DNA from: Bacillus salipaludis
Lineage (GTDB): Bacteria > Bacillota > Bacilli > Bacillales_B > DSM-18226
DNA: 64,000 nucleotides
Reading direction: 5' to 3'
Assembly (NCBI RefSeq): GCF_004358205.1
Contig: NZ_SMYO01000011.1
Coordinates: 1 to 64,000 of the forward strand
The first letter of the stretch is position 1. Each line of letters opens with the position of its first letter. Below are positions 42,502 to 51,240 of this stretch, in pieces. A model generated the notes under the pieces. That model made no database searches. It had not been told where the DNA came from and saw only the letters and a program-made list of their open reading frames with translations. The position numbers and the translations under genes are program-made.

Positions 42502-42861
42502 TCATTCCTTGTCCATAATAGATTCATCAAAAACAAAAACCGTCATTGCAGTATCAATTTCTATATTGATATCAGTAAAGATACTCACAATTTTTGCATT
42601 CATCATTTCCTCTATTCTTTTCACCAGTTCAGGATCTTTATAGATATTCTTCACTAATTCGGTTCGAGCCTCATGAACCATCAACTCTCCCTCTTTTGAA
42701 CTTATCATAAACTTTTCAACATTTGTTAAATTACCTTTCATCTCACAAATTACCCAAGGACCTGTAATACGAGTAGTAATTTCTCTCGGCCCATTCCCAA
42801 TATATTCCTTTCGTATTTCACGAATCAACATACTAAATTTATGTTCCAAATTCTTTGTCAT
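42502..42861 (-). CDS. DUF2294 (MpsC-like) protein
   Basis: A 119-residue protein with the DUF2294 pattern: an N-terminal helix (KFSMLIREIRKEYIGNGP), VICEMKGNLTNVEKFM and C-terminal FTDINIEIDTAMTVFVFD. The family is named after MpsC of a staphylococcal cation-translocating, membrane-potential-generating system. Members also sit beside formate dehydrogenase genes in bacilli, such as yrhF of B. subtilis. ATG 42861 follows GGAGG by five bases. No membrane segment. The role is unknown; the context suggests a link to formate oxidation or bicarbonate/proton handling. Confidence 0.85.
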   Translation of the reverse strand: MTKNLEHKFSMLIREIRKEYIGNGPREITTRITGPWVICEMKGNLTNVEKFMISSKEGELMVHEARTELVKNIYKDPELVKRIEEMMNAKIVSIFTDINIEIDTAMTVFVFDESIMDKE

Positions 42862-42941
42862 TATATCCTCCACAGATCATCAAGTTTATTTCCATCAAGG
42901 TTTTCGTTAACAATTTACGATACGTCATTAACACAGTATTA

Positions 42942-43547
42942 TTATTGTTTTTCAATCCGATTGCAAGGTAGTTCAAGTCTCCAATTATTATGAATCGAGT
43001 ACATTCGAATAAAAACAACGAAAACAACTACGGTCGTCAATTCTATAGGGCTGCTCCACCCAGACCAAATACAAACAGCACACAAAAATGTAAGGATTGC
43101 ATGGATTTCTTCCTTTAATGCAAGGGGAGGTCTCCCCGCTAATAAATCTCGAACCATTCCGCCGCCAACACCAGTAAACATTGAAGCGATGACAATAATG
43201 CCAAGATCATGTTGCAGGCTTTTTGCTAACTGTCCCCCTTGTATCGCAAAGGAAGCTAGACCAATAGAGTCAAAGAAATATCCCCATCGTTTCCAATGAT
43301 TAACCCATTTCCTATTAACGATTACGATGGTAGTTAACGTTATTAGTACAATCAATAAGGATTGACGATCCCAAATGGAAGAAATAGGGACATCGAGAAC
43401 TATGTTCCTGATTACTGCTCCACCAAAAGACGTTGTTAGACCAAGAACAAAGATTCCAATAAAAGAATATTTGGCCTGCAAAGCAACAAATGCCCCACTA
43501 GCTGCATAAGCTATAATTCCGATTATGTGTAAAACCGACCAAGTCAA
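42942..43547 (-). CDS. TRIC-family (UPF0126) membrane protein
   Basis: A 201-residue integral membrane protein with about seven hydrophobic segments. The repeated family motif is AYAASGAFVALQAKY in the first half, with GLTTSFGGAVIRNIVLD, and ASMFTGVGGGMVRDLLAGRPPLAL in the second. Bacterial and archaeal homologues of TRIC channels conduct monovalent cations, and glycine transport has been suggested for some. It sits inside the formate dehydrogenase cluster, 83 bp after the DUF1641 gene, so co-expression is likely. Confidence 0.88.
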   Translation of the reverse strand: MTWSVLHIIGIIAYAASGAFVALQAKYSFIGIFVLGLTTSFGGAVIRNIVLDVPISSIWDRQSLLIVLITLTTIVIVNRKWVNHWKRWGYFFDSIGLASFAIQGGQLAKSLQHDLGIIVIASMFTGVGGGMVRDLLAGRPPLALKEEIHAILTFLCAVCIWSGWSSPIELTTVVVFVVFIRMYSIHNNWRLELPCNRIEKQ

Positions 43548-43630
43548 TTGACACTTTCCCCCTTATATATTTGAAAACTAAGTCCTTTTTCTTGTAATCA
43601 GTGAACCCAAGCAATAAATGAATCTTAAAA

Positions 43631-44128
43631 TTACTTGTTCTCTTTTGAATGCTCCTTTAATCCTTCTCCAATTCCTTGTAGTAAATATAATGAAAATGCC
43701 AAAGCATGGTTAATATCATTGTCTCTCATGAGTTTTACTAATTTAAAAACACCGATTTTTTTATTTATTCGAAGTTCCTTCTCTGCTTTTTCAATTCCTC
43801 TTGTCATCCCGCTCATTATCTTCTTTGTCATTTCGGGATTGAGTTCTGTCAGGGCTCCCGCTGCAGCCATCCCATTGTTAATCGCATTGGTAACAGGAGG
43901 ACGCAACAATTGTCCTACCGCAATTTTTGCAACTTTTTCTTTCGCCTCAATAAGACTATTTAGAGCTTCAAGAACACCACTTTCGTGAAGCTCTTGAAGA
44001 AGCTTAATTGTTTCTTTAATTCCATCCGCGTTTTCTGCTAAATCCTGTATAACACTTTCAAGTCTATCAACCTGTTTTTCCTCTTCTGAAAAAATAGGTT
44101 CTTTTATCTTGGTAATTGGTTTCGCCAT
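43631..44128 (-). CDS. DUF1641 protein (YrhD/YjgD-like)
   Basis: A 165-residue protein with the DUF1641 core GVFKLVKLMRDNDINHALAFSLYLLQGIGEGLK at its C-terminus (key part GVFKLVKLMRDNDINHAL). A helical N-terminal region starts VDRLESVIQDLAENADGIKET. The ATG overlaps the stop codon of the formate dehydrogenase gene (TGATG), eight bases after GGGGG, so the two are translationally coupled. In B. subtilis the same pair occurs as yrhE-yrhD and yjgC-yjgD. Probably an accessory or small subunit, function unproven. Confidence 0.88.
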   Translation of the reverse strand: MAKPITKIKEPIFSEEEKQVDRLESVIQDLAENADGIKETIKLLQELHESGVLEALNSLIEAKEKVAKIAVGQLLRPPVTNAINNGMAAAGALTELNPEMTKKIMSGMTRGIEKAEKELRINKKIGVFKLVKLMRDNDINHALAFSLYLLQGIGEGLKEHSKENK

Positions 44129-47085
44129 CACTTTTTCCCCCTTGAAATATCGTTCAAGTCTGCAATCGGCTCATAATCATTACGTGCCCATTTTCGTTCC
44201 ACCTGTACACCGAGTTGTGGAGTTCTCTCTGCATACCGAGGATTATACGACGGAAGCGGTGTACGACCTTTTACATTTATTAATTCCATTTTTACTTTTG
44301 TCTGCTTATAGGCTGGTGTTTGTGTCCGAACATCTCCCACGCTTCCAGTTAATAGATTGATAGCATTTTCATGACTGACAGAATGCATGGGGACATAGAG
44401 TTCTTTTCCGTGTACCCGATCTGTTACGATCGTCCGAAGCTTAATCGCACCATAAGGTGACACAAGCCGTACTAGCGAGCCGTCTTTTACACCGCGTTCC
44501 CGGGAAAGTTCCGGAGAAACTTCTACGAATACTTCAGGTAACTTATACTGAATCCCTTTCGATTTATTCGTCATATTCCCTTCATGAAAATGTTCTAAAA
44601 GTCGTCCATTATTCAAGGTTAGGTCGAATTCATTTGAAAATTCAATAGGAGGAACATATTCCTCAAGGGAAAAACAAGCTTTTCCATCTGGAAAGTTAAA
44701 ACGTTCCGTAAAGAGAAGCGGCTCATCCGTACCATCTTTTTGCACTGGCCAATGTAAACTGTTCCATCCCTCAAGCCGTTCATACGATACACCTGCAAAA
44801 ATCGGTGACAAGCTAGAAATCTCATCCATAATTTCGCTTGGGTGTTCGTAGTTCCAATTAACACCCATGTATTTCGCGATTTGTTGAATGATCCACCAAT
44901 CCGGTTTAGAATCACCTAATGGATCAAGTGCACGATACAGCCGTTGAATGCGTCGCTCTGTATTGGTGAAGGTTCCATCTTTCTCAAGTGACGGAGCAGC
45001 CGGTAAAACAACATCTGCAAATTGTGCTGTTTTCGTTAGGAAAACATCCTGTACAACAAAGAATTCAAGTTTGCTAAGGGTATCATGCACATGGTTTGAG
45101 TTTGAATCGACCCATGCCATATCTTCTCCCATTAGATACATGGCTTTTAATTCGCCTTGCTCCACTGCTTCTAACATTTCAATATTTGTTAACCCTGGCT
45201 TATCGGAAATTTCGACTCCATATGCTTTCTCAAACTTTGCTCGGGCCATATCGTCTGATAAACGTTGATTCCCTGGAAGCCATTGTGGAAGGGTCCCCAT
45301 GTCACAGGAACCTTGTACATTGTTATGACCGCGAAGAGGATATGCCCCCGCACCATGACGGCCAAAGTTTCCCGTTACGAGCAAAAGATTAGCGATAGCT
45401 GCTGATGTATGGGAACCAGCAACATTTTGAGTGACACCCATTCCCCATAAAATAGAAGTTCCATCTGCCTCATGAATCATTCTGGCTGTTTCAATAAGCT
45501 GTTCTTTTGAAAGACCCGTTAATTCCTCTGCATATTCAAGTGTGTATTTTTCAAGGAGTTTAAGGTACTCATTGTATTGATTTACACGTTTTTCAATAAA
45601 TCTTTCATTATGCCAACCTTGATCGATTATATATTTGGCAACAGCCGTAATCCAAACATAATCTGTTCCCTGTTTTGGATGTAAAAACAGATCAGAACGC
45701 TCAGCCATTTCATGTTTTCGAAGATCGGAAACAATCAATTTTTGGCCGTATAATTTCTTTGCGCGCTTAACCCGAGTCGCTAGCACTGGGTGTCCTTCAG
45801 TTGGGTTCGCGCCAATAATGATGACAAGACCGCTGCTTGCAATATCTTTAATGGTCCCGGAGTCCCCTCCGTATCCAACCGTGGTAAGCAATCCATCTGA
45901 TGCAGGTGACTGACAGTATCGCGAACAGTTGTCAATGTTGTTTGATTCAAATACTTGACGGGCTAATTTTTGCATAAGATAGGCGTCCTCGTTTGTTGTT
46001 TTGGAAGAACTTACAAATCCTAATGCACGCCCGCCATAGGTTTGTTTAATCGTACCCATTTTGTCCGCTATCAATGTCAAGGCTTCATCCCAAGTTGCTG
46101 GAACAAACTCATCCCCTTTTCGAATTAAAGGGGTAGTAAGCCGCTCTTCACTATTGACAAAATCCCATCCGAACTTTCCTTTCACACAGGTAGAAACGCT
46201 ATTTACAGGACCATTTTCAGTTGGTTCAATTTTTAAAATTTCGCGGCCCTTTGTCCAGACTTCAAACGAACAGCCTACTCCACAAAACGTGCAAACGGTT
46301 TTGGTTTTCTTCGTACGGGTCTCCCGCATCGATGCTTCTACTTCGGATAAAGCAAAAATGGTCTTATAGTCCGGTTCAACTTCTTTAATAAGATCAACCA
46401 TTGGGTTTAACAAATCTTTCGGAATGGCTGTCATAAATCCAGCTTCGCCCAGCATCGATTTTTCCATTAGTGCATTACATGGACATACTGTTGCACATTG
46501 TCCGCAGGATACACAGGATGATTCATTGATGGACTTGCCATTATCCCACAAGACACGTGGCATTTTTCGTTCCCAATCAATCGTTAAAGTTTCATTAACT
46601 TGCAGATCTTGGCACACTTCTACACAACGGCCGCAAAGAATACATTGATTGGGATCGTATCGGTAAAAAGGATGTGACATATCTACTTCATATCCTTTTT
46701 CTCGGAATGGACGAGTTTGATGTTCAATTTCTAAAAATTCCGCTGTATTATGAACACGACAATTCCCGTTATTATTGTCGCAAACCGTACAATAAAGTAA
46801 GTGATTCTCCAAAATACGATCCATTGCTTCTGTTTGTGCAGTTTTGGCCATTTCTGAGGAAGTCATAATATTCATTCCTTCCTCCATTATCGTAGAACAG
46901 GCCCGCATAATTTTTCCATCGATCTCACACATACACGTATCACAGGTTTGGATTGGCCCTAATACCTCTGAATAACAGATATGCGGGTGCTCTATTCCTT
47001 GTTGCAACAGATAGTCGAGAATACGAAGCCCCTTTTCTACCTCACGTTCCTTGCCATTTATCTTCACTCTCACTATTTCAGACAA
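44128..47085 (-). CDS. Molybdenum/tungsten formate dehydrogenase, catalytic subunit (YjgC/YrhE-like)
   Basis: A 985-residue cytoplasmic enzyme that oxidises formate to CO2. The order of domains is as follows. A [2Fe-2S] ferredoxin domain (HICYSEVLGPIQTCDTCMCE) comes first, then a His/Cys [4Fe-4S] site (LLYCTVCDNNNGNC), then a two-cluster ferredoxin region (CILCGRCVEVC, CVSCGQCATVCPC). The molybdopterin domain has the cluster motif CTFCGVGC, and the catalytic cysteine lies in NCSRYCQSPASDG (cysteine, not selenocysteine). The start is TTG 47085 behind GGGAG; this gives 985 residues, which I recall as the length of B. subtilis YjgC. A terminator-like hairpin sits 19 bases upstream of the start. 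Confidence 0.93.
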   Translation of the reverse strand: MSEIVRVKINGKEREVEKGLRILDYLLQQGIEHPHICYSEVLGPIQTCDTCMCEIDGKIMRACSTIMEEGMNIMTSSEMAKTAQTEAMDRILENHLLYCTVCDNNNGNCRVHNTAEFLEIEHQTRPFREKGYEVDMSHPFYRYDPNQCILCGRCVEVCQDLQVNETLTIDWERKMPRVLWDNGKSINESSCVSCGQCATVCPCNALMEKSMLGEAGFMTAIPKDLLNPMVDLIKEVEPDYKTIFALSEVEASMRETRTKKTKTVCTFCGVGCSFEVWTKGREILKIEPTENGPVNSVSTCVKGKFGWDFVNSEERLTTPLIRKGDEFVPATWDEALTLIADKMGTIKQTYGGRALGFVSSSKTTNEDAYLMQKLARQVFESNNIDNCSRYCQSPASDGLLTTVGYGGDSGTIKDIASSGLVIIIGANPTEGHPVLATRVKRAKKLYGQKLIVSDLRKHEMAERSDLFLHPKQGTDYVWITAVAKYIIDQGWHNERFIEKRVNQYNEYLKLLEKYTLEYAEELTGLSKEQLIETARMIHEADGTSILWGMGVTQNVAGSHTSAAIANLLLVTGNFGRHGAGAYPLRGHNNVQGSCDMGTLPQWLPGNQRLSDDMARAKFEKAYGVEISDKPGLTNIEMLEAVEQGELKAMYLMGEDMAWVDSNSNHVHDTLSKLEFFVVQDVFLTKTAQFADVVLPAAPSLEKDGTFTNTERRIQRLYRALDPLGDSKPDWWIIQQIAKYMGVNWNYEHPSEIMDEISSLSPIFAGVSYERLEGWNSLHWPVQKDGTDEPLLFTERFNFPDGKACFSLEEYVPPIEFSNEFDLTLNNGRLLEHFHEGNMTNKSKGIQYKLPEVFVEVSPELSRERGVKDGSLVRLVSPYGAIKLRTIVTDRVHGKELYVPMHSVSHENAINLLTGSVGDVRTQTPAYKQTKVKMELINVKGRTPLPSYNPRYAERTPQLGVQVERKWARNDYEPIADLNDISRGKK

Positions 47086-47104
47086 TGTAAACTCTCCCTT
47101 TTCC

Positions 47105-47169
47105 AAAATAAAAAGCCCGCCATAAAATAGTGTGTGTATGACTTTACACAAACTATTTTATGGCGGGCT
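47105..47169 (-). promoter_or_regulatory. Terminator-like leader hairpin (putative attenuator) of the formate dehydrogenase operon
   Basis: A perfect 18-bp inverted repeat, arms 47114-47131 and 47152-47169 (core AGCCCGCCAT / ATGGCGGGCT), with a 20-nt loop. On the minus strand it is followed by TTTTTATTTT ending about 19 bases before the TTG start. No promoter fits in those 19 bases, whereas a good promoter lies upstream (47282-47310). The operon transcript must therefore read through the hairpin, which points to regulated termination. Confidence 0.7.
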
Positions 47170-47281
47170 AATATCTAAGCAGTTTATCCTACTAGTTATC
47201 CGTCTCACCAATAAAAATATAAAAACAACATAGAAGTAAGCAATTTGACATTACTTAACATCCATGAACTTTAATACTGTA

Positions 47282-47310
47282 ATTATAGTACATTTAATAT
47301 TTAATCTCAA
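47282..47310 (-). promoter_or_regulatory. Sigma-A promoter of the formate dehydrogenase operon
   Basis: Minus-strand TTGAGA (47305-47310), a 17-bp spacer and TATAAT (47282-47287). The predicted start near 47275 gives a leader of about 190 nt that contains the hairpin at 47105-47169. Confidence 0.75.
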
Positions 47311-47371
47311 TAACAAATTGAATGCTAATAGTATTAAACCCTACGAGTTGATCCAACTTGACCACTAAAAA

Positions 47372-47398
47372 CAGCAAAGGCACTATTTCTATAGCCTG
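47372..47398 (-). terminator. Probable terminator of the isopropylmalate synthase gene
   Basis: Minus-strand GCAGGCTAT-AGAA-ATAGTGCCTTTGC forms an imperfect stem followed by TGTTTTT, directly after the stop at 47400. It is weaker than the other terminators in the window. Confidence 0.5.
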
Positions 47399-47399
47399 C

Positions 47400-49103
47400 T
47401 TATTTATTTGAAAGAGAATATCCTGTTTCAATTTTTGGTTTGACACTGGATATCATGTTGTTAACTGAACTAAACAGAGCTTTTACAGAGGAGGTCATAA
47501 TATCTGCGTCAATCCCACAGCCCCAATAAACAGCACCATCCAATGCGGTAAACCCTACATAAGATACAGCATTTGATCCCGAGCCGATTTCTAAAGCATG
47601 CTGCTTATAAAGTAAATCTTTATATTGAATACCTAATGTCGTTTGGAGAACATTGCTAATTGCGTCCAGTCTTCCATTCCCCACACCTAATGCTTCATGA
47701 ACCTCGTTATCGATTTTGATGGATAAATTGGTTTCATAATTTTCATTTTGAGTAAATCGGTAATTGATAAACTCAACAGGAGTATTAATATTCACATATT
47801 CATTGATGAAAATGTCATAGATTTCATTTGGCATAAGCTCCTTGTGCAAACGGTCCGATACATTTTTAACATGATATCCGAAGCTTTCACGCATTTCCGC
47901 AGGCAGATCAAGCCTATAATTTTGCTTAAGCACATAACCAATGCCCCCTTTACCGGATTGGCTGTTAATACGGATGATATCTCCCTCATACTGTCTTCCA
48001 ATATCCTTTGGATCAATCAATAGGTAAGGTACTGTCCAATACTGACGTTCCTCTTCCTCACGCCAGTTCATCCCTTTTGCAATCGCATCCTGATGGGATC
48101 CTGAAAATGCAGTAAAGACAAGTTCACCGCCATATGGATGTCTTTCAGGAACCCTCATTCTTGTTAATTCTTCATACTTGCCAAGGATGGTAGGGATATT
48201 TTCAAAATTAAGCTTTGGATTTACTCCGTGCGAAAACATATTTAAGGCAAGCGTTACGATGTCGACGTTTCCTGTTCTCTCGCCATTTCCAAACAGTGTT
48301 CCTTCTACTCTCTGCGCTCCGGCAAGCATTCCCAGCTCTGCATCTGCAACCCCTGTTCCCCTGTCATTGTGTGGATGGAGTGACAGGATCACATTGTCTC
48401 GGTAGTTCAGATGATCACTCATATACTCAATTTGACTTGCGTAAACGTGAGGCATTGACATTGATACTGTAGCCGGAAGGTTGATAATCACCTTGTTCTC
48501 GGCAGTAGGCTGCCATATATCAAGTACCTGGTTGCATATATCAAGTGCGAACTCCATCTCTGTACCCGTGAAGCTTTCCGGTGAATATTGAAACTGGAAA
48601 TTCCCCTCGGTTTCAGCAGAATATTTCTTAAGTAGTTTTGCTCCAGTTACAGCAATGTCGATAATTTCTTCTTCCGTTTTTTGAAAAACTTGCTCACGCT
48701 GTGCCAATGATGTCGAATTGTAAAGGTGTACGACAGCTTTTTTTGCTCCTTGAAGCGATTCAAACGTTTTTCTTATAATATGTTCTCTGGACTGTGTTAA
48801 CACTTGAATCGTTACATCGTCCGGAATCAGATCCTTTTCAATCAAGGTACGTAAAAAAGTATATTCTGTATCCGATGCAGCAGGAAAACCGACTTCTATT
48901 TCCTTGAAACCTACATCCAAAAGCAATTGAAAATATTCCAGCTTTTCCTCCAAACTCATTGGTACGATTAAAGCCTGATTTCCATCTCTTAAGTCCACAC
49001 TGCACCATGTAGGAGCTTCCTCTATGTACTCCTTGTCTGTCCATTTCAAGCTTTTCACTGGGGGCATAAAATATCCTCTAGAATACTTTTGAACGTTTTT
49101 CAT
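47400..49103 (-). CDS. leuA: 2-isopropylmalate synthase, type 2 (LeuA2)
   Basis: A 567-residue enzyme of the long form found in actinobacteria and fungi rather than the ~510-residue form of the usual bacillar ilv-leu operon. It has the metal-binding CSVDLRDGNQALIVPM, LSLHPHNDRGTGVADAELG with the HxH motif, and the C-terminal regulatory LeuA_dimer domain that binds leucine. It condenses acetyl-CoA with 2-oxoisovalerate in leucine biosynthesis. ATG 49103 follows AAAGGTGG by eight bases. It is monocistronic and preceded by a leucine T-box, so expression rises when tRNA-Leu is uncharged. Confidence 0.9.
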   Translation of the reverse strand: MKNVQKYSRGYFMPPVKSLKWTDKEYIEEAPTWCSVDLRDGNQALIVPMSLEEKLEYFQLLLDVGFKEIEVGFPAASDTEYTFLRTLIEKDLIPDDVTIQVLTQSREHIIRKTFESLQGAKKAVVHLYNSTSLAQREQVFQKTEEEIIDIAVTGAKLLKKYSAETEGNFQFQYSPESFTGTEMEFALDICNQVLDIWQPTAENKVIINLPATVSMSMPHVYASQIEYMSDHLNYRDNVILSLHPHNDRGTGVADAELGMLAGAQRVEGTLFGNGERTGNVDIVTLALNMFSHGVNPKLNFENIPTILGKYEELTRMRVPERHPYGGELVFTAFSGSHQDAIAKGMNWREEEERQYWTVPYLLIDPKDIGRQYEGDIIRINSQSGKGGIGYVLKQNYRLDLPAEMRESFGYHVKNVSDRLHKELMPNEIYDIFINEYVNINTPVEFINYRFTQNENYETNLSIKIDNEVHEALGVGNGRLDAISNVLQTTLGIQYKDLLYKQHALEIGSGSNAVSYVGFTALDGAVYWGCGIDADIMTSSVKALFSSVNNMISSVKPKIETGYSLSNK

Positions 49104-49150
49104 TCTGACGACCACCTTTATATTTTTTTATCGTTCGTTTAGTTAAAATA

Positions 49151-49385
49151 AAAAAGCCTATCATCTCATAAGAGACGACAGGCTTTGCCTACGTGGTACC
49201 ACTCTTTTTGATTCGCATACAAACAAACGAACCCACTTCATGACTTGATTACGGCTGTCAACCGGTAAAGCCTACCTATCAGCTTTACCACTCCTGGGCG
49301 AGTTGGGGAATTTATTGACTGTCTCTCACCAACCGACAGCTCTCTAAGCAATAAATATTCCTTAATACTCCCATTCAATGTGTTT
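49151..49385 (-). promoter_or_regulatory. T-box riboswitch, leucine specifier (CUC)
   Basis: On the minus strand the order is as follows. Stem I base is TGGG...CCCA, with AGTA on the 5' side of the specifier loop. The AG box AGAGAG and GGTTGGTG are next, and the specifier CTC lies at 49302-49300 in CCAACTCG. Then come stem III (GGTAAAGC / GCTTTACC), the T-box proper AGTGGTACCACG (49192-49203), and the terminator AAGCCTGTCGTCTC / GAGATGATAGGCTT with a T run (49151-49185). Charged tRNA-Leu should favour termination before leuA. Confidence 0.93.
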
Positions 49386-49510
49386 CCATTTATTTAACTT
49401 TTTAATTTTTCTAATTTTATAACAGAATTACCTAACAATCAAGCTGTATTTTTAATTTTTTCAATATTTAAAAAGCATTTAAGAAAAATGAAATTAAATT
49501 TTCGAAATTA

Positions 49511-49542
49511 AAAACGCCGACTCTTAAATAGCTCGACGTTTA
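49511..49542 (-). terminator. Intrinsic terminator of the polysaccharide deacetylase gene
   Basis: Minus-strand AAACGTCGA / TCGGCGTTT stem with one mismatch and a T-rich tail, about ten bases after the stop at 49552. The stretch 49386-49510 between it and the T-box is AT-rich and holds the leuA promoter region; no clear -35 was found. Confidence 0.6.
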
Positions 49543-49551
49543 AATCCTATA

Positions 49552-50340
49552 TTAATAAAGGGGAAATGTTTTCTTCTTCATTTTTTTAGCAAAGAGCTCT
49601 GACACAGGTACGATTTTAATTTGTCGCTTATTAAATTCATCTAGTGATTCAAAAATACCGATCGAACAAACTTTTCCCGTAATCCCGACATGTCCAATTG
49701 CAATCCCTTGTCCCTTGATTTCTGTCACCTTTGCAAGTCGAATCATTTGTTTTCTCACATATGAGGACGATGAAATATCATCAAGAAACACATCTCTTTT
49801 TAAAAGCGGTACACCTAATTCTTCAGCGACTTTTGGAAATTTACTCTGTGGACTTGTCCCACTATCAATAATGTAGAGACCTTTTTCCTTGGCAACTTCT
49901 ACTATCGCCCGGACAATTGGCTCGTTCTCCACCGCAAGTGAACCCATATGATTGTTCAGTCCTACAGCATATGGGACGGTACTAATCGCCTCCTCAACAC
50001 GAGCTTTTACTTCTTTTGGAGAAAGATCTACGGTAATCGGTTTTGGACCGAGCCATGATCTTTTTCCTCTTTTCGGTTCCATCGGTAAATGGACGATAAC
50101 CTCAAAACCATTTTTATGAGCCCATTCGGCATGTTCCTTTGATTTTTCTGTAAAAGGCATAACGGCAGCTGTAATTGGTATATCTCCTTCTAAAAAGTCA
50201 CGCACACCCCCGGTTCCACCGCCGAAATCATCAATAATAATGGCCGCTTTTAATTTGTAAGGTACATTTTTTGCTGCAAAAACAGGAGAACCGATAAAAA
50301 ATACCAGTAAGGAAATGAAAATAAAAGCAAATTTCTTCAT
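49552..50340 (-). CDS. Secreted divergent polysaccharide deacetylase family protein
   Basis: A 262-residue exported protein with a signal peptide (KKFAFIFISLLVFFIGSPVFA, cleavage after AxA near residue 22; only the core FIFISLLVFFIGSPVFA is needed to see it). It has the Polysacc_deac_2 motifs AAIIIDDFGGG, FEVIVHLPMEPK and GLNNHMGSLAV. The Asp and His residues suit a metal-dependent deacetylase fold acting on cell-wall or exopolysaccharide, though activity in this divergent group is largely unproven. ATG 50340 is preceded by GGGGGG. The frame stays open upstream only because of a 21-bp repeat. Confidence 0.85.
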   Translation of the reverse strand: MKKFAFIFISLLVFFIGSPVFAAKNVPYKLKAAIIIDDFGGGTGGVRDFLEGDIPITAAVMPFTEKSKEHAEWAHKNGFEVIVHLPMEPKRGKRSWLGPKPITVDLSPKEVKARVEEAISTVPYAVGLNNHMGSLAVENEPIVRAIVEVAKEKGLYIIDSGTSPQSKFPKVAEELGVPLLKRDVFLDDISSSSYVRKQMIRLAKVTEIKGQGIAIGHVGITGKVCSIGIFESLDEFNKRQIKIVPVSELFAKKMKKKTFPLY

Positions 50341-50391
50341 ATAGCCCCCCAAAATTAGGATTTGAAGATAATTTGCCCGGATTTTGAATAA

Positions 50392-50484
50392 TTTATCTGC
50401 GTAAAAATGAAATTTATCTGTGATGCATATTGATTTATCTGCGGTTAAGGCTTTTTTATCTGCGTAAAGCCCGACTTTATCTGC
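50392..50484. repeat. Five direct repeats of TTTATCTGYG with exact 21-bp period
   Basis: TTTATCTG begins at 50392, 50413, 50434, 50455 and 50476, a spacing of exactly 21 bp each time, with variable sequence between. The array lies between the deacetylase gene and the terminator of the cyclophilin gene, upstream of the deacetylase ribosome site. Twenty-one base pairs is two helical turns, so the copies face the same side of the DNA. Confidence 0.85.
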
Positions 50485-50510
50485 GAAGCTGAATTCCCCC
50501 CAAAAACACA

Positions 50511-50552
50511 AAAAAGGCCGTCCAAAAAGAAAACTTTCCGGACAGCCTTTTT
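50511..50552 (-). terminator. Intrinsic terminator of ppiB
   Basis: AAAAAGGCcGTCC / GGACaGCCTTTTT stem with a 16-nt loop and T run, just after the stop at 50559. Confidence 0.85.
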
Positions 50553-50558
50553 CAAATC

Positions 50559-50999
50559 CTATTCTTCGTCAAATACTTCGACTTTCTCCATTACATCGCC
50601 ATTTCTCATTGCTTTTGCATGTTCAAGTCCTGAAGTCACTTGTCCGAAAACGGTGTGAACACCATTTAGGTGAGGCTGTGATTCGTGAACAATAAAGAAT
50701 TGGCTGCCGCCAGTGTCTCTGCCCGCATGTGCCATTGAGAACGCACCTGGAACGTGTTTATGCGGATTTCCTTCAGTTTCACATTTGATGGTGTAACCAG
50801 GACCGCCAGTCCCTGTACCGCTCGGGCACCCGCCTTGACTTACAAAGCCAGGGATGACACGGTGGAATGTTAATCCATTGTAGAAGCCTTCTTTTGCTAA
50901 TTTTTCAAAGTTAGCAACTGTACCAGGTGCTTCGTTTGGATAAAGTTCAAATTCGATTTTGTTTCCATTTTGCATTGATATGTATCCCTTTTTTGTCAT
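50559..50999 (-). CDS. ppiB: Peptidyl-prolyl cis-trans isomerase B (cyclophilin)
   Basis: A 146-residue cyclophilin that speeds proline isomerisation during folding. It has [20 protein letters not shown], the catalytic arginine in [13 protein letters not shown], and [16 protein letters not shown]. It is very close to B. subtilis PpiB in the parts I can recall. The start is ATG 50999, nine bases after AGGAG; the ATG at 51008 abuts the ribosome site. No signal peptide, so cytoplasmic. Confidence 0.95.
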   Translation of the reverse strand: MTKKGYISMQNGNKIEFELYPNEAPGTVANFEKLAKEGFYNGLTFHRVIPGFVSQGGCPSGTGTGGPGYTIKCETEGNPHKHVPGAFSMAHAGRDTGGSQFFIVHESQPHLNGVHTVFGQVTSGLEHAKAMRNGDVMEKVEVFDEE

Positions 51000-51240
51000 T
51001 CCATTCATCTCCTAATACTGATTTTTTCATACCTAACCCAAGAAGTTATTATATCAACTATTTTCCTTCATTTCAAACAACTGTAACTAAGGAGTTTAGG
51101 AATAGAGTATGACTTCGTTCCTCATAATAAAATTGTTAGAGCCATTAAGAGAAAGAGCAAAAGGATATGAATAAGAGGCAGTTGATCTTATGGGTCTTTT
51201 AAACAAATTATTCGGAAATTCCACAAAGGAGGAAGAAGTA

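Noticed and set aside
44619..46868. Antisense and alternative-frame ORFs within the formate dehydrogenase gene and similar shadows elsewhere
   Set aside because: They lie inside long, well-supported genes, have no ribosome sites and no recognisable domains.
47170..47275. Formate dehydrogenase leader considered as a molybdenum-cofactor or tetrahydrofolate riboswitch
   Set aside because: I could not find the conserved bases of either class; left as unassigned.
50341..50511. N-terminal extension of the deacetylase with heptad ADK repeats
   Set aside because: The 21-bp DNA repeat simply keeps the frame open; the true start at 50340 has a GGGGGG ribosome site and a signal peptide directly after it.
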